From CAIWHR01 sp963713275 (GTDB lineage Bacteria > Pseudomonadota > Gammaproteobacteria > Burkholderiales > Casimicrobiaceae), in the NCBI GenBank assembly GCA_963713275.1, contig CAVQLG010000029.1, positions 1 through 64,000 on the forward strand: DNA of 64,000 nt, written 5' to 3'. The notes beneath the pieces were generated by a model that saw nothing but the letters and a program-made list of their open reading frames with translations, ran no database searches and had not been told where the DNA came from. Below are positions 1 through 8,890 of the stretch, in pieces. Position numbers and translations under genes: made by a program. Position 1 is the first letter of the stretch; every line of letters starts with the position of its first letter.

Positions 1-1510
1 GGCCATCCAGATCAGCGCCGGCGACGAGTCGGCGAGCCCGCGGAACCGCGCCTCGCTCTCGCGCAGCGGGGCCTCCTGCGCCTGCCGCTCCGAGATGTCG
101 CGCGCGTAGCCGACGAAGAGCTCGTCCTGCCCGGACTTGACGTAGCTGTACGACAGCTCGAGCGGGAACTCGCGCCCGCTCGCGTGCAGGCCGACCGACA
201 CCAGGGGCCGGCTCCAGGCATGGGCCCGCTTGCCGGTGGCGAGAAAGCGCTGCATGCCCCGCGCGTGCTGCTCGCGCACGCTGGCGGCCTGCAGCATGGC
301 GACGTTGCGCCCGAGCAACGCCTCCGGCGCGTGGCCGAAGACGACCTCGACCGCGTGGCTCGCCTCCAGGATCGTGCTGTTGCGATCGAGCACGAGCACG
401 GCGTCGTTCGACGTCTCGAAGAGCTGCCGGTAGCGCTCCTCGCTCTCGCGCAGGCGCCGGTCGTCCCGCTGGCGCTCGTCGAGCACGCGGTTGAGCTGCG
501 TCGCGATCTCCGAGAGCTCGCGCGGTCCCTCCTCCTCGGCCCGGATGATCGTGTTGCCGGCGGCGAAGTCCTGCGCGACCTCGGCAATCGCCTTGATCGG
601 ACGTAGCAGGCGCCGTGCGAGCCACCAGGCGACGAGCAGCACCGCCGCCACGATGGCGAGGACGACCAGCGCGCTGCGCACGGCCTGCGCGCGCGTGGTC
701 GCGACCACCGGGTCGCGTGCGAATTCGACGACGCCAAACCAGGGCGCCCCCGGAATCGGCGCGAAGCCGACGATGACGTTGCGTCCATCGGGCATTGCGT
801 CGCGCAACGAGCCCGAGCCGTCGCGCAGCATCGTGCGCAGGAGCGCCGCGTCGACACTTCCCGCGCCGGGTTCGCCCCCGGGCCGCGCCAGCACGGCGCC
901 GTCCTGGTCGACGACGAGCACGCGTGTTCCGTCGCGACCCAGTGCGGCCCGCGCCGCCGGCAAACGCCGCTGCGCCAGGTCGAGCGTGCCGGCCAGTGCA
1001 CCGGTCACGGGCCACGGTCGTCGCGCAGCGCGGTCGCGAGCAGGATCACCCCCGCCGCGGCGCCCCGGCTCCGGACAGGGAGTCGACGGCCGCCGCGCGT
1101 CCCGCGACGATCGACTGCAGCCAGGGCGCCGACGCGTACGGCGCCTCGCCCGGCGCGGCCGGCAGCGTGGCACAGACGACGCGGCCGCTCGGCTCGACGA
1201 GGATCAGCGCTTCGATGCCGGCGCCCTGGCGCGGCCCCGCTGCCGTCGCGCAGGCGTCGCGCTGCAGCGCCCCGACCCGCGCCTCGCGCGCGAGGTCCTC
1301 GAGCGTCCGGCGGGCCGAGGCAAGCTCGTCGCCGAGCTCGAAGGCGACGATGCGGGCGAGCTGCAGCGCTGCCTCGGCCGCAGCCTGCTCCTCGCGGCGA
1401 GCTGCCGAGTGATAGGTGTAGGCCAGGACGGCGCCGAGCGGGATGGCGACCGCCAGCACCAGCGCCGCCATATACACGCCCACCGGGCGCGACCTAGCCA
1501 CGCCCGCCAC
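1..1510 (-). CDS. Membrane PAS-domain sensor protein (C-terminus outside window, two frameshifts)
   Basis: The minus strand encodes an N-terminal membrane segment, a Cache-like periplasmic region of about 250 residues, a second membrane segment, a HAMP-like linker (ending in LRRPIKAIAEV and a Q/E-rich helix) and a PAS domain beginning near FETSNDAVLVLDRNSTI, followed by the first residues of a second PAS domain at the window edge. This is the build of a sensor histidine kinase or diguanylate cyclase; the output domain is cut off, so I cannot choose. The frame breaks near 1060 (GC-rich run) and near 1007, and homologous reading resumes at once in the next frame both times, which suggests base-calling errors. 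The start is uncertain: GTG at 1510 or ATG at 1471. Confidence 0.7.
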
Positions 1511-1818
1511 CCTCGAACGCCGTCGGCGCCCCGCCGCAGGACCGCGCCCGGTTCCGGCGCGCCCGCCCGGCAGGGCGATCGCCCCGCGCCTGCCCGGTTG
1601 GCGACGACTCGATGCGATCGGCCATACGACTCGGAATCCCGTGGGTTCCCGCCGCGCTGCACGACGGGCTGCGACCGGTCCGCCGCCGCTGCGGCGACAC
1701 CGTCGCACGAGAAGAGCAACGGCGGGGACGGTTCCCGAGCGGTACGCGAGCGGCACCAGGCGAACCCGTGCGGCGCAGCGCCCGCTTATCTCTGGAGGCT
1801 ATATGCATAGCCCGATCC

Positions 1819-1852
1819 ATTCCTTCTGGAATTCCCGGAGCGCCGCTATGCT
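1819..1852 (+). promoter_or_regulatory. Candidate cysI promoter with activator dyad
   Basis: An inverted repeat attcc-N4-ggaat lies at 1819-1832, and a -10-like tatgct at 1847-1852, about 30 bases before the preferred cysI start at 1884. The dyad sits where a LysR-type activator such as CysB would contact RNA polymerase. The assignment to CysB is inference from position. The rest of the 1511-1883 gap shows no gene; a competing in-frame ATG at 1803 with ggagg at 1794 would place this dyad inside the coding region. Confidence 0.35.
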
Positions 1853-1883
1853 CCGCGCTCGATTCGCTTCCGGTGCGCCCAGC

Positions 1884-3542
1884 ATGTACGTCTACGACAG
1901 CTTCGATCGCGACCTCGTCATTCGCCGCGTCGCCCAGTTCCGCGACCAAACGCGCCGCTATCTCGCGGGCGAGCTGTCCGAGGACGAGTTCCGCCCGCTG
2001 CGGCTGCAGAACGGCCTGTACATGCAGAAGCACGCGCCGATGCTGCGCGTCGCGATCCCCTACGGGCTCCTGTCGTCGCGGCAGCTCGCGATGCTCGCGC
2101 ACATCGCCCGCAAGTACGACCGCGGCTACGGCCATTTCACCACCCGCCAGAACGTCCAGTACAACTGGCCAAGCCTCGAGGACGCGCCGGAGATCCTGGC
2201 CGAGCTCGCCGAGGTGGAGATGCACGCGATCCAGACCAGCGGCAACTGCGTGCGCAACACGACCTGCGACCCCTTTGCCGGCGTCGCCGCCGACGAGGTG
2301 ATCGATCCGCGCCCCTGGTGCGAGCTCATCCGCCAGTGGTCGACCCTGCACCCCGAGTTCGCCTACCTGCCGCGCAAGTTCAAGATCGCGGTCAGCGGCG
2401 CCGCGCAGGACCGGGCGGCCGTGCTCGTTCACGACATCGGCGTGCAGGCGGTCAAGGGCCCGCGTGGCGACGTCGGGTTCCGCGTGTTCGTCGGCGGCGG
2501 ACAGGGGCGCACGCCGATCATCGGCGTCGCGATCCGCGACTTCCTCCCGGCCGCGGAGCTGCTCAACTACTTCGACGCGATCCTGCGCGTCTACAACCGG
2601 TTCGGGCGCCGCGACAACAAGTACAAGGCAAGGATCAAGATCCTGGTCAAGGAGCTCACGCCCGCCGAGTTCGCGCGCCAGGTCGAGGCCGAGTGGGCCC
2701 ACCTTGCCGGCGGGCCGGGCACGGTGCCCGACGCCGAGATCGCCCGGCTCGCCGCGCATTTCACCGCGCCGCCGTACGGCGCGTACGACGGACCGAGCCC
2801 TGCGTACCGCGGCGCGCTCGCCGACAGCCGCCCGTTCGCGCGCTGGGCGGAGCGCAACGTACGCGCGCACCAGCGGGCGGGGTACGCGAGCGTCGTCGTC
2901 TCGCTCAAGCGCACGGGCGTTCCGCCGGGGGACGCGACCGCCGACGAAATGGACGCGCTCGCCGCTCTCGCCGATCGCTACTCGTTCGGCGAGCTGCGCG
3001 TCACCCACGAGCAGAACCTGGTGCTGGCCGACGTGGCCGAGGAGGCCCTGCACGCCCTCTGGCGCGAGCTCGCCGCGCTCGGGCTCGCGACTCCCAACAT
3101 CGGCCTGCTGAGCGACATCGTCTGCTGCCCCGGCGGCGACTTCTGTTCGCTCGCGAACGCCAAGTCGATCCCGATCGCCGAGGCGATCCAGCGCCGCTTC
3201 GACGACCTCGACTACCTCAACGACCTGGGCGAGATCGAGCTCAACATGTCAGGCTGCATGAACGCCTGCGGCCACCATCACGTCGGGCACATCGGCATCC
3301 TCGGCGTCGACAAGAACGGCAGCGAGTGGTACCAGGTCTCGATCGGGGGCAGCCAGGGCCTCGACGCCACGCTGGGCAAGGTCATCGGACCCTCGTTCGC
3401 CGCGGCCGACATGCCGGACGTGGTCGCCTCGCTGCTCGACGTCTACGTCGAATTCCGCCAGGACGGCGAGCGCTTCCTCGACACCCTGCGGCGCGTCGGC
3501 ACCGAACCCTTCAAGGAGCGCGTCTATGCCCGCGTTGATTAA
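1884..3542 (+). CDS. cysI: Sulfite reductase hemoprotein subunit
   Basis: 552 residues of the siroheme/[4Fe-4S] sulfite and nitrite reductase family, which reduces sulfite to sulfide with six electrons in the cytoplasm. The cluster and siroheme ligands are visible as a CX5C near residues 414-420 (within CCPGGDFC) and a CX3C near 457-461 (GCMNACGHHH). The ferredoxin-like halves carry HFTTRQN and the lysine/arginine patch RRDNKYKARIKILV. The start at 1884 (MYVYDSFDRD) matches where the family begins; the frame stays open upstream and ATG 1803 is an alternative. It overlaps the next gene by 17 bases and heads the sulfate-assimilation operon. Nitrite reductase is less likely because all neighbours are cys genes. 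Confidence 0.93.
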   Translation: MYVYDSFDRDLVIRRVAQFRDQTRRYLAGELSEDEFRPLRLQNGLYMQKHAPMLRVAIPYGLLSSRQLAMLAHIARKYDRGYGHFTTRQNVQYNWPSLEDAPEILAELAEVEMHAIQTSGNCVRNTTCDPFAGVAADEVIDPRPWCELIRQWSTLHPEFAYLPRKFKIAVSGAAQDRAAVLVHDIGVQAVKGPRGDVGFRVFVGGGQGRTPIIGVAIRDFLPAAELLNYFDAILRVYNRFGRRDNKYKARIKILVKELTPAEFARQVEAEWAHLAGGPGTVPDAEIARLAAHFTAPPYGAYDGPSPAYRGALADSRPFARWAERNVRAHQRAGYASVVVSLKRTGVPPGDATADEMDALAALADRYSFGELRVTHEQNLVLADVAEEALHALWRELAALGLATPNIGLLSDIVCCPGGDFCSLANAKSIPIAEAIQRRFDDLDYLNDLGEIELNMSGCMNACGHHHVGHIGILGVDKNGSEWYQVSIGGSQGLDATLGKVIGPSFAAADMPDVVASLLDVYVEFRQDGERFLDTLRRVGTEPFKERVYARVD

Positions 3543-4069
3543 GAATCGTACCCGTGTCGCCGATCGCTGGCGGCTGTTGCGCGACGCCGCGACGCTCGCC
3601 GACGTGCCGCCGCAGGGCGCCGTCATCGTGGCGCTGGGCCTGTGGGTGGCGAGCGCGCCGCGCTGCGCGAGCGCGGCGACGTCGGGGTGTGGCTCGCGCC
3701 CGCCGACGACCCGGCGCTGCTCGCCGGCGACGTGGCGTGGCTGCCGGTGATCGCCGTCGATTTCCCGCAGTTCACGGACGGCCGCGGCTACTCGACGGCG
3801 CGCCTGCTGCGGCAGCGCTACGGCTAGGCCAACGAGCTGCGCGCGGTCGGCGACGTCCTGCGCGACCAGCTCTTCACGCTCGCCGAGGTCGGTTTCGACG
3901 CCTTTGCGCTGCGCGCCGACCAGGACACAGAGCGCGCGCTGGCGGGTTTCGCCGATTTCGACGCCGTCTACGCTCCCACGGTCGCCCACCCCGCGCCGTG
4001 GTTCCGGCGGCGGCGCAGCCTCCGCCGCCGCACGCTGCGCCGGCGGGCATCGCCGGGAGCGCACCGTGA
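3526..4069 (+). pseudogene. DUF934 oxidoreductase, broken reading frame
   Basis: This is the small protein of the DUF934 family that almost always sits between cysI and cysH in proteobacteria; its biochemical role is unproven. Recognisable pieces are LPVIAVDFPQFTDGRGYSTA followed by ELRAVGDVLRDQLF and GFDAFALRAD. The frame is broken three ways: a shift near 3640, an in-frame TAG at 3825-3827 where the family has tyrosine (TAC to TAG, one base), and a shift near 4030 needed to reach the natural stop at 4067-4069. That stop overlaps the cysH GTG start (GTGA), so gene layout is intact even though the frame is not. It may be real decay or poor sequence. Confidence 0.75.
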
Positions 4070-4872
4070 ACGCGGTGGACTGGAACGGTCCTCCGGGAAC
4101 CGAACCCGCGGGCGCGCCGCCGGACGCCGCGCCTGCCGGCACGGACCGCGACCCGTCACCGCAGGCGCGCGGCGACGCGGCGCTGGCCCTGCTGCGGCAC
4201 GTGGCGCACGGCACGCGCCCGCCGTGCTGGCGTCGAGCTTCGGCGCCGAGGACATGGTGCTCACCGATCTCATCGCCCGCCACCAGCTGCCGATCGGCAT
4301 GTTTACGCTGGATACCGGGCGGCTGCCGGAGGAGACGCACGCGCTGATCGAGCGCACGCGGGAGCACTACGGCATCGCCGTCGCCGTCCACGTTCCCGAC
4401 GCGCGCGAACTGGAGCGGTACGTCGGCGAGCACGGCAGCAACCCGTTCTACCGCTCGGTGGAGCTGCGCCAGCGCTGCTGCCGATCCGCAAGATCGCGCC
4501 CCTCGCGCGCGCCCTCGCGGGCCAGGGCGCGTGGATCACCGGGCTGCGGCGCAGCCAGTCGGTCGACCCGCGCCGACGTCGAGGTCGAGTCGTTCGACCG
4601 GTCAGCACGGCATGCCCAAGTTCAACCCGCTCGCCGACTGGAGCGAGGACGACGTGTGGCGCTACCTGCGCCGGTACGCGGTGCCGGTCAACGCCCTCCA
4701 TGCCCGCGGCTACCCGTCGATCGGCTGCGCGCCGTGCACGCGCGCCATCGGACCCGGCGAGGACGTCCGTGCCGGCCGCTGGTGGTGGGAGGCGCCCGAA
4801 CACAAGGAATGCGGCCTGCATCGGCGGCCCGCCGCACGGCCGCTCCCCACCCTGCTCGAGGTGAGCCCATGA
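4066..4872 (+). pseudogene. cysH: Adenylylsulfate (APS) reductase with four frameshifts
   Basis: CysH reduces APS (or PAPS) to sulfite using thioredoxin. Fragments in all three frames give the family in order: SSFGAEDMVLTDLI, MFTLDTGRLPEETH, RQRCC, GAWITGLRRSQSV, PKFNPLADW, SIGCAPCTRAI and the catalytic KECGLH near the C-terminus. The CC and CXXC pairs are the [4Fe-4S] ligands of the APS-specific branch, which fits the lack of a cysC kinase. Frame changes occur near 4220, 4482, 4565 and 4602; two remove and two add one base, so total length stays a multiple of three (268 residues). GTG start at 4066 is preceded by ggag. The ATGA at 4869 couples it to cysD. Either base-calling noise or genuine loss. 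Confidence 0.8.
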
Positions 4873-5852
4873 CCCCAACCCTGCTCGAACCGGCGCGACC
4901 GGCGCCGCCGGCGCCATCGGCGCGGCTGGCGCCGGCGCGACCGATCGCCCCCCCGGCCGACGAGGACCACCTGTCGTGGCTCGAATCGGAGGCGATCCAC
5001 ATCCTGCGCGAGGTCGCCGGCGAATGCCAACGACCGGTCTTGCTGTTCTCGGGCGGCAAGGACTCGCTGGTGCTGTTGCGGCTCGCCGAGAAGGCGTTTC
5101 GCCCCGGTCGCTTTCCCTTCCCGCTGCTGCACGTCGACACGGGGCACAATTTCCCGGAGGTGATCGCGTTTCGCGACCGGCGCGCCGCGGAGCTTGGCGA
5201 AACGCTGCTCGTGCGCTCGGTCGAGGATTCGATCGCCCGCGGCCGGGTGCTGCTGAAATCGCCCGACGAGAGCCGCAATCCGCACCAGTCGGTGACGCTG
5301 CTCGACGCCATCGCCGAGTTCGAGTTCGACGCCTGCATCGGCGGCGCGCGGCGCGACGAGGAGAAGGCGCGGGCCAAGGAACGCGTGTTCTCGTTCCGCG
5401 ACAGCTTCGGACAGTGGGATCCGAAGAACCAGCGCCCCGAGTTGTGGAACCTCTACAACGCCCGCGTGCACCGCGGCGAGAACGTGCGGGTGTTCCCGAT
5501 CAGCAACTGGACCGAGCTCGACGTCTGGCAGTACATCGCCCGCGAAGCGCTCGCGCTGCCGTCGATCTACTTCGCGCACCGCCGGCCGGTCGTGCGCCGC
5601 GGCAGCGCGCTGGTGCCGGTGACCCCGCTCACGCCACCGCGCGCCGGCGAGGCCGTCGAGCACCTGTCCGTGCGCTTTCGCACCGTCGGCGACATCACCT
5701 GCACGGCGCCGGTCGCATCAACGGCGGCGACTCCCGAGGAGGTCATCGCCGAGACCGCGGGGACCGACATCACCGAGCGCGGCGCGACGCGGCTCGACGA
5801 CCAGACCCACGACGCGTCGATGGAGCTGCGCAAGAAAGAAGGATACTTCTGA
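4869..5852 (+). CDS. cysD: Sulfate adenylyltransferase subunit 2 (ATP sulfurylase)
   Basis: 327 residues. CysD is the catalytic subunit that adenylates sulfate to APS, driven by GTP hydrolysis in CysN. The PP-loop SGGKDS lies near residue 60, followed by LLHVDTGHNFPEV, GGARRDEEKARAKERVFSFR and the C-terminal ASMELRKKEGYF, all typical. The first 35 residues are an Ala/Pro-rich extension. The start ATG overlaps the cysH stop (ATGA), and its own TGA overlaps the cysN ATG (TGATG), so the three are translationally coupled. Frame intact, in contrast to the two genes upstream. Confidence 0.95.
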   Translation: MTPTLLEPARPAPPAPSARLAPARPIAPPADEDHLSWLESEAIHILREVAGECQRPVLLFSGGKDSLVLLRLAEKAFRPGRFPFPLLHVDTGHNFPEVIAFRDRRAAELGETLLVRSVEDSIARGRVLLKSPDESRNPHQSVTLLDAIAEFEFDACIGGARRDEEKARAKERVFSFRDSFGQWDPKNQRPELWNLYNARVHRGENVRVFPISNWTELDVWQYIAREALALPSIYFAHRRPVVRRGSALVPVTPLTPPRAGEAVEHLSVRFRTVGDITCTAPVASTAATPEEVIAETAGTDITERGATRLDDQTHDASMELRKKEGYF

Positions 5853-7114
5853 TGGACCTCCGTGATGCCGAGGCAGTCGCCGACCGCGGCGTGCTGCGCT
5901 TCCTCACCGCCGGCAGCGTCGACGACGGCAAGAGCACGCTGATCGGCCGCCTGCTCTACGACACGAGGGCGATCCTCGCCGACCAGCTGGCGGCGATCGA
6001 GCGCACCTCGCAGCGGCGCGGGCAGGCCTTCGACCTGTCGCTGCTCACCGACGGTCTCACGGCCGAGCGCGAGCAGGGCATCACCATCGACGTGGCCTAC
6101 CGCTACTTCGCCACCGCGACGCGCAAGTACATCATCGCGGACGCGCCGGGGCACGAGCAGTACACGCGCAACATGGTGACGGCCGCCAGCACGGCGCAGC
6201 TCGCGATCCTGCTCGTCGACGCGCGGCACGGCATCGTCGCGCAGACGCGCCGGCACGCGACGCTGGCGCACCGCGTTGGCATCCCGCACCTCGTCGTCGC
6301 CGTCAACAAGATGGACCTCGTCGGCTGGAGCGAGGACGCCTTCGCGGCCATCGTCGCCGATTTTCGCGCCTTCGCCGCGCGCAGCGGCATCGGCGACGTC
6401 CGCTTCGTGCCGATGTCGGCACGCGATGGCGACATGGTCGTCGACCGCGGCGAGCGCCTCGACTGGTACCGTGGTCCGACGCTGCTCTCGATCCTCGAGG
6501 CCGCCGAGCTACCGCAGGACCTCGCGAGCGCACCGTTGCGCTTCCCGGTCCAGTACGTCGCACGGCCCACGGCCGGCACGCCGCGGGCCTACCTCGGCCG
6601 CATCGAGTCCGGCGCCGTGCGCGCCGGCGACGAGGTGCTGGTGCTCCCCTCCGGGCGCCGCACGCGCGTGCGGGAGATCCGCACCTACGACGGCAGCCTG
6701 CCGCGGGCCGGGCTGCACGCCGCCGTCGCGCTGGTCCTGGACGGCGAGTCGGACGTCTCGCGCGGCGACATGATCGTGCACGCCGACAGCGCGCCCGCCT
6801 GTTTGCGCACGCTGACCGCCACCGTGTGCTGGCTCGACGAGACGCCGCTCGATCGCAACCGCAAGTACGCGCTGCGCCACACGACGCGCGAGGTGCGGGC
6901 GCGCGTGGAGCGCATCGCGCACCTCTGGAACGTGGGGACGCAAACGCGCGAGAGCGCCCCGCCCACGCTGGAGATGAACGACATCGGCGAGATCGAACTC
7001 GCCCTCGCGCAGCCGGTGTTCGCCGACGCGTACGGGGCCAATCGCGCCACGGGGAGCTTCATCCTGGTCGACGAGAGCAGCAACAATACCGTCGCCGCGG
7101 GGCTGATCGCCTGA
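5852..7114 (+). CDS. cysN: Sulfate adenylyltransferase subunit 1 (GTPase)
   Basis: 420 residues, an EF-Tu-like GTPase that couples GTP hydrolysis to APS synthesis by CysD. G1 is GSVDDGKST (residues 21-29), the G3 region DAPGHEQYTRNM near 97, and G4 NKMD near 152, followed by two beta-barrel domains. The length equals stand-alone CysN: there is no fused CysC APS kinase and none elsewhere in the window, consistent with direct APS reduction. Last gene of the operon; no clear terminator follows before the next promoter-like tatcat at 7146-7151. Confidence 0.95.
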   Translation: MDLRDAEAVADRGVLRFLTAGSVDDGKSTLIGRLLYDTRAILADQLAAIERTSQRRGQAFDLSLLTDGLTAEREQGITIDVAYRYFATATRKYIIADAPGHEQYTRNMVTAASTAQLAILLVDARHGIVAQTRRHATLAHRVGIPHLVVAVNKMDLVGWSEDAFAAIVADFRAFAARSGIGDVRFVPMSARDGDMVVDRGERLDWYRGPTLLSILEAAELPQDLASAPLRFPVQYVARPTAGTPRAYLGRIESGAVRAGDEVLVLPSGRRTRVREIRTYDGSLPRAGLHAAVALVLDGESDVSRGDMIVHADSAPACLRTLTATVCWLDETPLDRNRKYALRHTTREVRARVERIAHLWNVGTQTRESAPPTLEMNDIGEIELALAQPVFADAYGANRATGSFILVDESSNNTVAAGLIA

Positions 7115-7205
7115 GGATCGGCGGGCCCCTGCGCCGGCTTCGCGCTATCATCGTGGCAAGGCACGGCCGCGTTGCCCGGCCGGACCGGGGATTCCCCTGC
7201 CGCAA

Positions 7206-7835
7206 ATGTCGCTGCCGCTCTTTCGACTGCCTCCCGCCACCCAACGCGACTGGCTACTCGACGCGCTCGCCCGTCCGCCGCCTCCTTCGGCGCAGAATCT
7301 CTCCGACGGCTTCCGCCTGCCGGGGCGCCACGGCGAGCCCACCCGTGCCGCGGTGCTGGTTCCGCTGGTGAATCGCCCGGCCGGGCTGCAGGTCCTGCTG
7401 ACGCAGCGCACCGCCCACCTCGCCGACCACGCCGGGCAGATAAGCTTTCCCGGCGGCCGCGCCGAGGAGCACGACGCGTCGGTCGCCGCGACGGCGCTGC
7501 GCGAAGCCGAGGAGGAGGTGGGACTGCCCGCGTCTGCGGTCACGGTGCTCGGGCGGCTCGCCGACTACGAGACGGTCACCGGCTACCAGGTGACGCCGGT
7601 GGTGGGCTGGGTGGAACCGCCTTTCGCGCTTTGCCCCGACCCGTTCGAGGTGGCCGACGCGTTCGAAGTCCCGCTCGACTTCCTGCTCGACCCCGCCAAC
7701 CAGCAGCGCCACTTCCGCATGCTGGGCGAGACCCGCCGCGACTACTGGGCGATCCCCTGGCGCGACCGCTACATCTGGGGCGCGACGGCAGCGATGCTCA
7801 TCATCCTCGACCGGACGCTGCGGGCGGTGCGTTGA
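7206..7835 (+). CDS. Nudix hydrolase, CoA pyrophosphatase type
   Basis: 209 residues. The UPF0035 signature (LLTQRTAHLADHAGQISFPG, residues about 65-84) followed by the Nudix box with REAEEEVGL places it with NudL-type enzymes that hydrolyse coenzyme A and its derivatives to phosphopantetheine and 3',5'-ADP. A -10-like tatcat at 7146-7151 suggests its own promoter. The substrate is by family only. Confidence 0.85.
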   Translation: MSLPLFRLPPATQRDWLLDALARPPPPSAQNLSDGFRLPGRHGEPTRAAVLVPLVNRPAGLQVLLTQRTAHLADHAGQISFPGGRAEEHDASVAATALREAEEEVGLPASAVTVLGRLADYETVTGYQVTPVVGWVEPPFALCPDPFEVADAFEVPLDFLLDPANQQRHFRMLGETRRDYWAIPWRDRYIWGATAAMLIILDRTLRAVR

Positions 7836-7915
7836 GCCCGCCGTCGCGCCACCCCGATTCCCGCGCCGGTTGACGCCACCCGGCGGATCGACGAGGATCG
7901 CGCCTCGAAGCCCAA

Positions 7916-8824
7916 GTGCACGACCCCGCCGCCCTCGACCCCATGCCGCTGACCGCTGCGCAGCCGCGCCGCGGGCATTTTTCCAGCCTGTCTGCGCACG
8001 GATTCCACCGCGTCAACTACTGGGACTGGGGAGACCCGGGCAGCCCCCGGGTCGCCATCTGCGTTCACGGACTCGCTCGCAACGCGCGCGATTTCGATGT
8101 CATCGCCGAACTGCTCGCCGCGACGCACCGCGTGCTCGCGGTGGACATGCCCGGCCGGGGCGACAGCGAGTGGCTCGCCGACGCCGGCGACTACGGCTTG
8201 CCCACCTATCTCGCGACCCTGAACGCGCTCGTTGCCCGTGCCGGCGCCGATGCGGTCGACTGGATCGGAACGTCGATGGGCGGCCTGCTCGGCATGGTGA
8301 TCGCGGCCCAGCGCGGCAGCCCGATTGCCCGCCTGGTCGTCAACGACGTGGGGCCGGTCATCGAGCCCGAAGCGCTCGCGCGCATCGGCTCCTACGTCGG
8401 CGTCGACCCGACGTTCGCGTCCTTCAACGAGATCGAGGATTACGTGCGCACCATTTCGGCGCCGTTCGGCCCGCTGACCGACGCCCAGTGGCAGCACCTC
8501 ACCGCGACCAACGTGCGCCAGCGCGCCGACGGCCGCTGGGGCCTCGCCTACGACCCCGGCATCGCGGTGCCCTTCCGGACGGCCCCGGCACCGGCGGACC
8601 TGTGGGGCGTCTGGGACGCCATCCGCTGCCCGACGCTGGTGCTGCGCGGCGCCGACTCCGACCTCCTTTCGGCCGCGACCGCGCGCCAGATGCGCGAGCG
8701 CGGACCGCGCGCGGAGGTGATCGAGTTCGCGGGCGTGGGCCACGCTCCGATGCTGCTCGAGCCCGCCCAGTGCGCCCCGGTCGTCGCGTTCCTGCGCGGA
8801 ACTGCGTCGGCCCTGCCCGGCTGA
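7916..8824 (+). CDS. Alpha/beta hydrolase
   Basis: Up to 302 residues with the alpha/beta-hydrolase fold: oxyanion-hole region VHGLARNARDFDV, nucleophile elbow GTSMGG (serine near residue 120), acid loop LRGADSDLL and catalytic histidine in GVGHAPML near residue 275. No signal peptide, so cytoplasmic. Substrate cannot be told. Start is GTG 7916 or ATG 7943; the latter still leaves a complete fold. Confidence 0.85.
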   Translation: MHDPAALDPMPLTAAQPRRGHFSSLSAHGFHRVNYWDWGDPGSPRVAICVHGLARNARDFDVIAELLAATHRVLAVDMPGRGDSEWLADAGDYGLPTYLATLNALVARAGADAVDWIGTSMGGLLGMVIAAQRGSPIARLVVNDVGPVIEPEALARIGSYVGVDPTFASFNEIEDYVRTISAPFGPLTDAQWQHLTATNVRQRADGRWGLAYDPGIAVPFRTAPAPADLWGVWDAIRCPTLVLRGADSDLLSAATARQMRERGPRAEVIEFAGVGHAPMLLEPAQCAPVVAFLRGTASALPG

Positions 8825-8890
8825 CACGTACGCCGGCGCCGCGGCGCGCGGCGGCATCGCTTACAATGGGCGCGACCCTACCGCCCAAAT

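Noticed and set aside
7769..8857. 362-codon minus-strand frame
   Set aside because: Antisense to the alpha/beta hydrolase, no motif.
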